A stretch of 64,000 nt of DNA from Bacteroidia bacterium (GTDB lineage: Bacteria; Bacteroidota; Bacteroidia; J057): assembly GCA_033391075.1 (NCBI GenBank), contig JAWPMV010000001.1:558001-622000 (forward strand), read 5' to 3'. This document shows positions 44,153-52,577 of this stretch, piece by piece (position 1 is the first letter of the stretch; each line of letters starts with the position of its first letter). The translations under genes and the position numbers were made by a program. The notes under the pieces are model-generated. The model saw only the letters and a list, made by a program, of their open reading frames with translations. It was not told where the DNA came from and did no database searches.

Positions 44153-45190
44153 ATGAAAACCGTATCAGCTTTTCTCCTTTTATTTACTCTCTCTCTTTTT
44201 ACTTTCGCCCAAAACAGCATAGAAGACATTGTCAGAGAAGGCATTGGCTACCATGATGCGGGGGAATATGATAAAGCCATAGCAACCTATAAAAAGGCCT
44301 TGAAAATCGATTCAAAGTCTACCCTGGTCAATTACGAAATTGCCCTGAGCTGCATGCGGAAGGGAGATTATAAGAATACCGTAAAATATGCCAATAAGGT
44401 CTTGAAGCGTAAAGAGGATCATATGACCTCTGCTTATGTGGCTAAAGGTTCTGCCCTGGATATGTTGGGAAAGACCCGTCAATCCATCGATTTATTTGAA
44501 AAGGCTATAGCAGAAGGCGATGAGCATTATTTGCTTTATTACAATCTGGCGGTCAATTACCTGAAGATAAACAATCTGGGAAAGGCAGAACCCAATTTGG
44601 TGGGAGCCCTTAAAAATAATCCCTCGCATGCAAGTAGCCATTATCAATTGGCTCGCATTCACAATTGGAAAGACAATCCTGTACAATCTCTACTGGCCAG
44701 CCACTTTTTCCTCCTCCTGGAACCTGATACAGATCGAGCCATAGAAGTTTATAAAATTATGGAGTATCACTTTGGGGGCAAAGTCAAAAGAGATAAAGAG
44801 GATAAAAAGAAGATCACTATTAGTATAGATCCTAATACAGATTCTGCCTTTTCAGCAGCAGAATTGACTCTCTCTCTGCTTTCTATTTCAGATGATCTGG
44901 CTACAGAAGCCCTCAAGGAAATTGATGAAGATCTTGAGCTGGAAGGATTGGATGCATTTACAAGAAAGACCCAGTCATTTATTACGGTTTTAGAAGAATC
45001 TTCGGAAAAAGGCCGAGATGAGATTTGGTGGAACCTCTATATCCCAACACTACAGGAAATCGCTAAATCCGGTCATCTGGAAGCCTATTGCCACTATATC
45101 CGCTTAGGGAATGAGGAAAGTTCTGCAAAATGGCTGGAAGAAAATGAGGATAAACTGGATGCCTTTATCAAATGGATGAATGAAGGCTAA
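44153..45190 (+). CDS. Secreted TPR-repeat protein
   Basis: A 345-residue protein with a signal peptide (MKTVSAFLLLFTLSLFTFAQ). Several tetratricopeptide repeats fill residues of about 25-200: GIGYHDAGEYDKAIATYKKALKI, then KYANKVLKRKEDHMTSAYVAKG, and AEPNLVGALKNNPSHASSHYQL. The C-terminal 140 residues are a separate helical region with SIDPNTDSAFSAAELTLSLLS. It is presumably a periplasmic scaffold. The partner is unknown. It is followed 9 bases later by a membrane protein gene. Confidence 0.8.
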   Translation: MKTVSAFLLLFTLSLFTFAQNSIEDIVREGIGYHDAGEYDKAIATYKKALKIDSKSTLVNYEIALSCMRKGDYKNTVKYANKVLKRKEDHMTSAYVAKGSALDMLGKTRQSIDLFEKAIAEGDEHYLLYYNLAVNYLKINNLGKAEPNLVGALKNNPSHASSHYQLARIHNWKDNPVQSLLASHFFLLLEPDTDRAIEVYKIMEYHFGGKVKRDKEDKKKITISIDPNTDSAFSAAELTLSLLSISDDLATEALKEIDEDLELEGLDAFTRKTQSFITVLEESSEKGRDEIWWNLYIPTLQEIAKSGHLEAYCHYIRLGNEESSAKWLEENEDKLDAFIKWMNEG

Positions 45191-45199
45191 GCCTGTTTT

Positions 45200-45766
45200 A
45201 TGGATAATGAAAACCCGCTTAATCTCAGAAAGGCGCCTCTCATCAGGGATCGCTGGCTAATACTTGGCTTTCTTCCCTTATACATCTTATTTGGACCTGT
45301 AGCACTCTATGCCGAAGGGAGCGGTTTAGTTTTCCTGATAATTTTGCTTGCAGTTTGTCTTGGGTTCATAGGCTATAGGCGCAGTTGGAAGATAGGGATT
45401 GCTGCTTTGCTCAATCCCCTGATAGCCTTACCTGTTTTTTATAGCTTTCAAGCGATATTCAGGTATGCATGGGGACGTCCAACCCTCATTTACTGTAGCT
45501 ATAAGGAAAAACCTTTGCAGTTTGATGAAAGTAAGGAAGTCTATGTGAAATCCTGGGATGATGACTGTGATTGGGATATGCTTTATAAGCTGAGTTCAGA
45601 TTTGAACAATTGGATCACTGAAGGATTGATGGAAAATCTGGGAAAACCCGGGATAATACATCTTGTGTTTTTTATCCTGGCTATTTTCTTGACTTTCGCA
45701 TTCCTTTCCCGGACAAGTTTGGCGCAAAACTTCTTTAGAGCCAGAGCTCTTAAGTCTAAAGGATAA
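45200..45766 (+). CDS. Predicted membrane protein, unknown function
   Basis: A 188-residue protein with at least four hydrophobic segments: WLILGFLPLYILFGPVALY, LVFLIILLAVCLGFIGY, IAALLNPLIALPVFYSF and HLVFFILAIFLTFAFL. The loop between the third and fourth holds a charged stretch with WDDDCDWDMLYKLSSDL. No named family is recognised. It lies 9 bases after the TPR protein gene and is probably co-transcribed with it. Confidence 0.6.
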   Translation: MDNENPLNLRKAPLIRDRWLILGFLPLYILFGPVALYAEGSGLVFLIILLAVCLGFIGYRRSWKIGIAALLNPLIALPVFYSFQAIFRYAWGRPTLIYCSYKEKPLQFDESKEVYVKSWDDDCDWDMLYKLSSDLNNWITEGLMENLGKPGIIHLVFFILAIFLTFAFLSRTSLAQNFFRARALKSKG

Positions 45767-45842
45767 AATTTAGTAATATCCGATGCTCATCTCTGTGCAA
45801 CAATTCCTGGCATTTTTATCCATCTTGATGTTCAGAAAGCCG

Positions 45843-46751
45843 TCAATTCCCCTCCAAAACAGAATTGTATCGGGCGATATTGGAGGGATCAATTTCATTC
45901 ATGATATTGATAAACTCCTGTTTATCGTTAGAGAAAGCTTTTCCAAATACGCCTACCAATTCATTTTGCTTGGCATCTAGGAAAGTTTTGATCAGGATTA
46001 AGAGGGGATTTTGTTGATTGAGCCTTTGGAGTTCTTTCAAAGATTCCATAATTGCTCTTCTTCCCTGTGCAGGTTTTGACTCCATGATATCCAGCCCCTG
46101 ACGATGGTATTTGTATACGATATCATGAAATGATTTGTAGCGACTATTGCTCAGGTTTTCCATCAACCAATAGCGGTTTCTGTTATTCTCATTGGCTCTC
46201 CATCCGCTTTCATTGGAAGCAGAGGATGCGAGGTTTACGATTTCCTGGCATTTTTGGAAGAAAGGGCTTCCTCCATTTAATCCAAAGCTATCATAATCAA
46301 AAGCCAAAATCAGATAAGCATAAAAATTCAGCAGGGCAGTCAGATTATCCGTATAGGAATTGTCTGTAAATACCATGTTCTGATAGGCTACATAATTGAA
46401 ATTGAAAGACTGATCGGCAACCTTTAGCAAAACCGTTTCATAGGTAGAGTTATAGGTAGGACGAAAAACCTGCAAGTTCATATTGCAGACAAAGTAATCC
46501 GGGGCAGGTCTTTGGATAACTACAATCTGGAGATTGCAGCGGATTCTTTCCTGTGATTCAAATTTATCTCCGCCCCATTGGGTGAAGTTCATGTATTCGG
46601 AGATATTTTTCTGCATATCTTCGAATACGGTTCTATCACTTTGTATCCTGCCTGCATCAACAGAAACAGAACAAAGCAATTCCTGAGAAAATCCACTTTG
46701 AAAAGCGAGGAGGAAAATGAGGAGAAAGAAAGGCTGTGTTATCCTGTTCAT
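45843..46751 (-). CDS. porD: PorD, DUF4835 family type IX secretion protein
   Basis: A 302-residue exported protein (signal ending GFSQ) of family DUF4835, named PorD and implicated in type IX secretion in Porphyromonas. Features are the early ELLCSVSVDAGRIQSDRTVF, the FTQWGGDKFESQERIRCNL segment and the long helical C-terminus with NIARYNSVLEGN. Its place directly behind coaBC, rpoZ and bamD is the conserved Bacteroidota arrangement. In many genomes recN follows; here it does not. The exact role in secretion is unresolved. Confidence 0.9.
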   Translation of the reverse strand: MNRITQPFFLLIFLLAFQSGFSQELLCSVSVDAGRIQSDRTVFEDMQKNISEYMNFTQWGGDKFESQERIRCNLQIVVIQRPAPDYFVCNMNLQVFRPTYNSTYETVLLKVADQSFNFNYVAYQNMVFTDNSYTDNLTALLNFYAYLILAFDYDSFGLNGGSPFFQKCQEIVNLASSASNESGWRANENNRNRYWLMENLSNSRYKSFHDIVYKYHRQGLDIMESKPAQGRRAIMESLKELQRLNQQNPLLILIKTFLDAKQNELVGVFGKAFSNDKQEFINIMNEIDPSNIARYNSVLEGN

Positions 46752-46753
46752 GT

Positions 46754-47950
46754 TTAGGTATTTCTTGCGGCGAAGAGTTTGATGACTTTCTGCAAAATAT
46801 CTCCCGCCAGTTCTGCTTTACTTTTAAGGGGAAGGGCCTCCACATTTCCTGCCTGATCCATGATGGTTACTTTATTGGTATCATGTTTAAATCCGGCACC
46901 CTTATCCCGCAATGAGTTTAAAACTACGAAATCCATCTTTTTCTTAAAGAGCTTTTTTTGTGCATTGTCTAACTCATTTTCGGTTTCCATAGCAAAACCT
47001 ACCAATATCTGTCCCTCAGGCTTCTTTTCCCCCAGGGATTTTAAGATGTCTTTGGTCCTTTTCATAGGGATTTGCATATCATCTCCGCTTTTTTTGATCT
47101 TTTGTTCCGCTGTAGTCATAGGAGTGTAGTCTGCCACAGCGGCTGCCATGATGATACAATCCTGTCCTGTGGCCTCCTCTGTTACGGCTTCAAACATATC
47201 CTGGGCGGAGATTACGCTTTTGAATTTCACCCCTTTAGGAGGACTTAATTGTGTAGGCCCTGAAACCAAACTCACATCGGCTCCCATATACCAGGCGGCT
47301 TTAGCTAAAGCATATCCCATTTTTCCGGACGAATGATTGCTGATAAAACGAACGGGATCGAGGGCTTCCTGGGTAGGACCCGCACTTATGAGAAATTTCT
47401 TACCTGCAAGCTCAGTGCCCCGGAAATGAGATTCGATGATTTCATAGATTTCTTCCGGCTCCAGCATTCGTCCTACACCTTCCAATCCGCTAGCGAGAAA
47501 TCCTTCTCCAGTTTCCAATACAATACATCCATCCGCTTCCAGTTCTTTCAGGTTTTTCTGCGTACGACCATGCTTGTACATATCTACATCCATAGCGGGT
47601 GCAAGCATGACCGGACAGCGAGCCGCGAGATAAACAGCAGTGAGGGCATTGTCGCAGAGGCCATGGGCAAATTTTGCGAGGGTATTGGCTGTAGCAGGAG
47701 CTACAATCATGAGGTCAGCCCACAAACCCAATTCCACATGCTCGGACCAGTTCTCTTCCCAAATGCCACTGAATACGCTTTTGCCTGAAAGGCTACTCAA
47801 GGTAAGTTCTCCAAGAAAGGCATTTACAGAAGGGGTGCATACAACTTTTACTTCTGCACCGGCTTTGATGAGAATTCGAAGGAGCAAGACAGACTTATAG
47901 GCAGCGATACTACCCGTTATGCCGAGAACAATCTTTTTTCCGCTTAACAT
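46754..47950 (-). CDS. coaBC: Bifunctional phosphopantothenoylcysteine decarboxylase / phosphopantothenate-cysteine ligase
   Basis: A 398-residue bifunctional enzyme for two steps of coenzyme A synthesis. The N-terminal CoaC flavoprotein half (1-185) has GITGSIAAYKS, the substrate segment PAMDVDMYKHGRT and the TANTLAKFAHGLCDN region. The C-terminal CoaB half has SAGPTQEALDPVRFISNHSSGKMG and the AAAVADYTP loop. The length is normal. It overlaps neither neighbour, but only 2 bases separate it from porD. Confidence 0.97.
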   Translation of the reverse strand: MLSGKKIVLGITGSIAAYKSVLLLRILIKAGAEVKVVCTPSVNAFLGELTLSSLSGKSVFSGIWEENWSEHVELGLWADLMIVAPATANTLAKFAHGLCDNALTAVYLAARCPVMLAPAMDVDMYKHGRTQKNLKELEADGCIVLETGEGFLASGLEGVGRMLEPEEIYEIIESHFRGTELAGKKFLISAGPTQEALDPVRFISNHSSGKMGYALAKAAWYMGADVSLVSGPTQLSPPKGVKFKSVISAQDMFEAVTEEATGQDCIIMAAAVADYTPMTTAEQKIKKSGDDMQIPMKRTKDILKSLGEKKPEGQILVGFAMETENELDNAQKKLFKKKMDFVVLNSLRDKGAGFKHDTNKVTIMDQAGNVEALPLKSKAELAGDILQKVIKLFAARNT

Positions 47951-48034
47951 AGAATGTGGGGATTAGCGAGAATTAAAGGTATGAAATTATTTTCACTGAG
48001 GATTTAGAGAGCATTCTCTAAGCTTCAACAAGCT

Positions 48035-48137
48035 TGTCATTGCGAGCCTGTGTTACAGGTGTAGCAATCTCCTTGAATCGAATAAGTATTTGTAGCCAAG
48101 GGGATTGCTTCGACCTTGATAAGGCCTCGTAATGACA
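48035..48137. repeat. Dispersed palindromic repeat, family A, copy 1
   Basis: A 103-base element with near-inverted ends TGTCATTGCGAG and CTCGTAATGACA, and inner arms AGCAATCTCCTTG and CAAGGGGATTGCT. It lies upstream of coaBC. A better-conserved copy is at 52452-52555. Confidence 0.75.
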
Positions 48138-48156
48138 GCAAGGCTGGGTCTTTACA

Positions 48157-48186
48157 CAAAAAAAGCGGGCATTGCCCGCTTTTTTA
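48157..48186 (-). terminator. Bidirectional rho-independent terminator after rpoZ
   Basis: AAAAAAAGCGGGC-ATT-GCCCGCTTTTTT, a near-perfect palindrome flanked by A and T runs. It follows the minus-strand rpoZ gene. Confidence 0.88.
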
Positions 48187-48229
48187 TGCTTTTCGATGCT
48201 AGAGGAAAGATCAATTTCCCCTGCAGCTA

Positions 48230-48532
48230 TTAATTTTCAAAATCGTGGGGATCTCTGTAATAGATCTCTTCGGCCAGAAATTCTTCCAGCGCTACCTGAG
48301 TGGGCTTAGGTTTGCGCTCATAGAAACGGCTGATCTCGATCTGCTCCTTATTTTCCATCACCTCTTCCAGGTTGTCATAAGCAGGAGCAAACTCGGCAAG
48401 TTTTTGGGTCAGCTCATCCTTGATGTCGAGGGTAATCTGATTGGCTCTTTTGCCAACAATGATCAGGGACTTATACAGGTTTCCTGAAAATTCGCCTACC
48501 TTCGGTACATCAACTGGGATAAAATCTTTCAT
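48230..48532 (-). CDS. rpoZ: RNA polymerase omega-type subunit (Bacteroidota form)
   Basis: A 100-residue protein of the divergent Bacteroidota omega (Rpb6-like) family. The central helix LYKSLIIVGKRANQITLDIKDEL corresponds to the conserved ARQI/ALREI core of omega, and the C-terminus PTQVALEEFLAEEIYYRDP is phylum-specific. It helps assemble and stabilise the beta' subunit. It sits between bamD and coaBC, its usual position in this phylum. Confidence 0.9.
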   Translation of the reverse strand: MKDFIPVDVPKVGEFSGNLYKSLIIVGKRANQITLDIKDELTQKLAEFAPAYDNLEEVMENKEQIEISRFYERKPKPTQVALEEFLAEEIYYRDPHDFEN

Positions 48533-48609
48533 ATCAGCTTAAATAATTTAGATCGCAAATATCGTAAAAGATAACGAGATTTCTATCAGGGTGTTGCAAA
48601 AATTTAAAA

Positions 48610-49446
48610 TTAACTCCCATTTGCCTCACCGGCCAGTACTTTTCCATAGCCTTTCTTGGCTTTTACAAAGGCAGCTTCTGCATCTTTGACGAAAACACTG
48701 TTGGGATACTTATCTATAAATCGCTCATAAAGATCCAATGCATCGAGGTAGCGATTCTTCTTTTTGCTGAAAATACTGTTGTCAGCCAGATCTGCCGCTG
48801 ATTTGAACCAAAGATACTGGGCTTCTTCACGATAGCGAGAATCCGGAAATTCCTGGATCATTACTTCAAATGCTTTGGTGGCAGCACGGAAGTTTTGGAT
48901 TTTGAAATAAACATTGGCATTCTCAAATGCTTTTTTCGCCAGCCTTTCCCTCAATTCTGTCATCAGCGTATTGGCTTTCTCAGATCTTTCATCTACCGGA
49001 TAATTGTTGATGAATAACTGGAACTGACTGATCGCTTTCAAGGTAGCAGCCTGATCCAGGTAATATGGGGCAGATTCGAGGTATGCACAGTATCCTACCA
49101 TATACATACATTCTGGTGCGAGGGGATCATTGGGATACAATTTGGAATACTGCTCAAAGTTGAAGGCAGCCGTCGTATAGTATCCACTTCCATACTTGGA
49201 GTATGCATATGCATAGAGCACTTCTTTGGCGCGAGGTTGTCCACGGTAGGCCGTTTGAAGTTCTTCCAATAGGAAGGATGCTTTGTCATAGTCCTTTCTT
49301 TCATAAAAGTAAAAAGCAGCAGAGTCTTTCTGTGCTACTGTTCCTTTTCGGGACCATTTACTAAACTTTTTATATTCCTTGCCACAGCCTACAGTCATCA
49401 AAGCAATCAGGAGGGCCAGGCCGATTATTCTTATATTTTTTTGCAT
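48610..49446 (-). CDS. bamD: Outer-membrane assembly lipoprotein BamD
   Basis: A 278-residue lipoprotein starting at the ATG at 49446 (MQKNIRIIGLALLIALMTVGC); an ATG 33 bases earlier would put extra residues before the signal peptide. The lipobox Cys is in TVGC. Five TPR-like repeats follow: DYDKASFLLEELQTAYR, YYTTAAFNFEQYSKLYPNDP, ALDLYERFIDKYPNS and others. BamD is part of the BAM complex that inserts outer-membrane barrels. A TAATTTTG -7-like box (minus strand, 49453-49460) ends only 7 bases before the chosen ATG, so the transcript may have almost no leader. Confidence 0.92.
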   Translation of the reverse strand: MQKNIRIIGLALLIALMTVGCGKEYKKFSKWSRKGTVAQKDSAAFYFYERKDYDKASFLLEELQTAYRGQPRAKEVLYAYAYSKYGSGYYTTAAFNFEQYSKLYPNDPLAPECMYMVGYCAYLESAPYYLDQAATLKAISQFQLFINNYPVDERSEKANTLMTELRERLAKKAFENANVYFKIQNFRAATKAFEVMIQEFPDSRYREEAQYLWFKSAADLADNSIFSKKKNRYLDALDLYERFIDKYPNSVFVKDAEAAFVKAKKGYGKVLAGEANGS

Positions 49447-49681
49447 AGAGCGCAAAATTACAAAATTGTTATGTTTCAAAGAAGTCTAAAGCCAGATGAA
49501 GGTTGTATGGCTGATAGATCTTTTCTTTTATTCTATGACTGAGAATTGAAGGAAAAGGTTGTCTCCTGTTTCAGCTCTAAGCACTGTTTCTTAATTTTAC
49601 GCAGATTTTGAAGAAATATAGAAAAAGCTGGCAACCAAATGAGGCTTTGTCGGCACTTTAACAAAAATTGCGGATAGAGGA

Positions 49682-50755
49682 ATGAATATCCTGGATCGAT
49701 ACATCATTAAACAATATCTCACAGCAAGTTTGTTCATCCTGGGGATGATCATTGCGATTGCCGTGATGATTGATTTGGTGGAAAGGATAGATTTCTTTCT
49801 GGACCGGAAACCTCCCTTTAGTGAGATCATCTTTGATTATTACCTCAACTTCATTCCCTTCTGGGCGGATCTCTTGAGTCCGGTCTGTATTTTTCTGGGG
49901 GTGATCTTTTTTACTTCCCGGATGGCAGGGCGCTCGGAGGTCATTCCTATGTTGGGTGCGGGAGTAAGTTTTTACCGCATTTTTGTACCCTATCTGATCT
50001 GTGCAATCGCATTGGCCGGGGTTTCCTTTTATTTCAAAGGCTATCTCATTCCCCGTGCAACAGAAGAACGGGTAGCCTTTGAATACAAATACTTTAAAAA
50101 GAAGACCATACACAGAAAGCGGGATATCCATAAAAAGGTAGCCCCCGATACCTATGTCTACATCGGCTTTTACAATGAAAAGCGGAAAGAGGGGCATACT
50201 TTTAACCTGGAACAAACCAAAGACGGGGATATCATCGCCAAGATTGAAGCCAAACGGATCCTCTGGGTAGACTCTACAGAAAACTGGCGACTGATCAATG
50301 CGCGACTGCGAAAGATGAAAGGGAAAAAGGAGCGTATGTGGACGACTCCGGAATTGGATACTACCTTCCTTTTGTATCCAGATGATATCTTTATTCGGGA
50401 AGAAGCGGAAAAGACGAAAACCTCAGAGGAGCTTGTAGAGTATATAGAGCTGGAGGAAATGCGGGGCTCAGACATCTTGAAGGCCTTGTACATCGAAAGG
50501 CATCGACGCTTGTCCGATCCTCTGGCTATGATTATCCTGACCATTATTGGTTATGCTATGGCCTCTCGAAAATCGAGGGGCGGTATCGCCTTACAAATTG
50601 GATTGGGACTATTTCTGTGCCTACTATATGTGGGCCTGCTTTTTGGTAGCCAGGCGATGGTCAGTCAGACCTTTCCTGCCCAGCGAGCTGTTTGGGTTCC
50701 CAATGCTATTTTCCTTCCTATCGCACTATTCTTAATGCGCATAGTACCGAAATAA
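49682..50755 (+). CDS. LptF/LptG-family lipopolysaccharide export permease
   Basis: A 357-residue inner-membrane protein of the LptF/LptG (YjgP/YjgQ) family, which with LptB extracts lipopolysaccharide for transport to the outer membrane. It starts with the family motif NILDRYIIKQYL. It has three N-terminal and three C-terminal transmembrane segments around a periplasmic beta-jellyroll of about residues 110-250. It resembles LptG more than LptF. The second copy is not in the window. Its stop codon overlaps the start of the next gene by one base (TAATG). Confidence 0.92.
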   Translation: MNILDRYIIKQYLTASLFILGMIIAIAVMIDLVERIDFFLDRKPPFSEIIFDYYLNFIPFWADLLSPVCIFLGVIFFTSRMAGRSEVIPMLGAGVSFYRIFVPYLICAIALAGVSFYFKGYLIPRATEERVAFEYKYFKKKTIHRKRDIHKKVAPDTYVYIGFYNEKRKEGHTFNLEQTKDGDIIAKIEAKRILWVDSTENWRLINARLRKMKGKKERMWTTPELDTTFLLYPDDIFIREEAEKTKTSEELVEYIELEEMRGSDILKALYIERHRRLSDPLAMIILTIIGYAMASRKSRGGIALQIGLGLFLCLLYVGLLFGSQAMVSQTFPAQRAVWVPNAIFLPIALFLMRIVPK

Positions 50756-52422
50756 TGGCCGAATTAGCTGAAACTTCCTATCCCAATGAAGTACCGGAGG
50801 GACATCCTTACCGACTACTGGGTATTGGTATTTTGATGGCGGCACTCTATTTCCTGGCCTATGGCTTTCATGGAATGAGTGATACCGATCAGGGATTTCT
50901 TTCCGCTTTATCCTATAGAGTGCTACAAGGTGAGGTTCCCTATATAGACTTTATCTATATCAGGCCACCCTTAAGTTTATACCTCCACGCCTTCATTCAA
51001 TCCCTCTTACCTGCTTCTCTGGAAATCCTGGGAGAACGCTTTGTCTTTTATCTCTTTATGGCACTGAGTGTGTTTTGGACCATTAGAGGACTGCAGCATT
51101 TCTTTGATTTCCGAAAGATTGGTATTTCTACCGAACTGTTTCTGGTCATGGCTTTTGCCTGCAGTGTTCACAATTTCCCGCCCATGGCTTGGCATACGAT
51201 TGATGGCATCTTATTCTCCTCACTGGGAGTCTATATGGTGGCCCGCAGGCAAAAAATTTATTGGCATGTCTTTGCTTTGTTTTGCTTTGTGGCAGCTGCC
51301 CTTTGCAAACAGGCATTTTATCCTATGCTGGTTTTTGGGCCGGCTCTACTCTTTCTTCAGTATGGAGCAAAATACGCATGGAAACCAGCGGCTATATTCG
51401 GAGGAATATTAATGGCATTTCTGGGCTCTCTGTATCTTAGTTATCCAGAATATTGCGAAGCTTTCCTTGCGCAAAGTACAGGAGAAAGCAGGCTTGCTGA
51501 TCTAGTGGATGTTGCCATAGTCGAATATGCAAAGCCCTTTCTGCTCATTGTTTTACCTTTATTGATTGTCTGGAGGGCTCATGCGATCTATACCTGGAGG
51601 TATTTACCTGCCGGGATATTTGGATTAGCCTTTTGGGGATTGTTGGGTATGCATGTGTACCAAAGTTTAAAATTGGATGCTTATGTAGCTCCTTCCTTTG
51701 GATTTGCTCAGGCTTTCTGGTTGATCGCAGCAGGAGTTGCAGTTAAAAGTTTCTGGCTAAATCGAGCTGCATTTTCTTTTCTGCTGAGTCTCTTGAGTAT
51801 AGGTTGGTGTGCAGGTATAAGCTGGGGCTACGCCAATCCCATGCTTTTCTTTACTCCCATTCTTTTCGCCTTTATTTATGGATTAAATGAAGAATTGGAA
51901 CTGAGTGTGCCTCGCTATTTTTATGGGGTCGCCTGTATTCTCCTGATATGGGTTTTTGCTTTCCTCTACCAATATCCCTACCGCGATCAGGATAGAGACA
52001 CTCTGACTGCCAAACCCGGCATGTATGTGGAGAAATTGACAGGCTTGAGAACTGGCGAACCATTTGAAGAAAAGCTCCTGGAATTGAAGGACTTTTTCGA
52101 AAAGTATGATCCAAACAAGACGGCCGTTCTTCCCGGCTATCCTATGGCCCATTATCTTTTTGATGCGCAAAATCCATTGCCCGTTGACTGGGCGCATAAT
52201 GCTGAAATGAATTATGCTCGTTTGGAAGATGAGTTGAAGTTGAAAATTTCGGAAGAAGTGGAATGGGTTCTCCTTGAAAAAGAGGAGATAGATATGTTTG
52301 ACGAAGAAGATCGTTATGGGTCTATGCTGAGTGGATATGTAAAGGAAAGTTGGCTCCCTGCGGATACAAGTGAGTATTTCTGGCTTATGAAAAACCCGAA
52401 ACTGGAGCCAGCTTCAGATTAG
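50755..52422 (+). CDS. GT39-like multi-pass membrane glycosyltransferase
   Basis: A 555-residue integral membrane protein with about eleven hydrophobic segments, starting at the ATG that overlaps the previous stop (TAATG). The early loop GMSDTDQGFLSALSYRVLQGEVPYIDFIYIRPPL resembles the first periplasmic loop of polyprenol-phosphate-dependent mannosyltransferases (PMT/ArnT type). There the D-x-G...Y-D-F-x-x-x-R-P-P pattern binds the lipid-linked sugar. The C-terminal soluble part is about residues 430-555. It may glycosylate a lipid or protein in the periplasm. It is translationally coupled to the LPS-export permease, which fits an envelope role. Confidence 0.8.
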   Translation: MAELAETSYPNEVPEGHPYRLLGIGILMAALYFLAYGFHGMSDTDQGFLSALSYRVLQGEVPYIDFIYIRPPLSLYLHAFIQSLLPASLEILGERFVFYLFMALSVFWTIRGLQHFFDFRKIGISTELFLVMAFACSVHNFPPMAWHTIDGILFSSLGVYMVARRQKIYWHVFALFCFVAAALCKQAFYPMLVFGPALLFLQYGAKYAWKPAAIFGGILMAFLGSLYLSYPEYCEAFLAQSTGESRLADLVDVAIVEYAKPFLLIVLPLLIVWRAHAIYTWRYLPAGIFGLAFWGLLGMHVYQSLKLDAYVAPSFGFAQAFWLIAAGVAVKSFWLNRAAFSFLLSLLSIGWCAGISWGYANPMLFFTPILFAFIYGLNEELELSVPRYFYGVACILLIWVFAFLYQYPYRDQDRDTLTAKPGMYVEKLTGLRTGEPFEEKLLELKDFFEKYDPNKTAVLPGYPMAHYLFDAQNPLPVDWAHNAEMNYARLEDELKLKISEEVEWVLLEKEEIDMFDEEDRYGSMLSGYVKESWLPADTSEYFWLMKNPKLEPASD

Positions 52423-52451
52423 TAGGGGAGGGTTATTTTTTACAACATGTT

Positions 52452-52555
52452 TGTCATTGCGAGCACTAATTTAGGGCGAAGCAATCCCCTTGATTCCAGT
52501 AGGTGTTTTGTATTCAAGGGGATTGCTTCGCCTGTATTACAGGCTCGCAATGACA
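52452..52555. repeat. Dispersed palindromic repeat, family A, copy 2
   Basis: A 104-base near-perfect palindrome with ends TGTCATTGCGAG and CTCGCAATGACA, and inner arms GCGAAGCAATCCCCTTGA and TCAAGGGGATTGCTTCGC. It lies between the convergent genes at 52422 and 52578, where it could also act as a bidirectional terminator. Confidence 0.85.
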
Positions 52556-52577
52556 AGACTGTTTGCTGAAGCTTTCT

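Noticed and set aside
45783-45980. Open frame of 65 codons after the membrane protein gene
   Set aside because: Most of it is the reverse of the porD 3' end, and it lacks a promoter and protein-like features.
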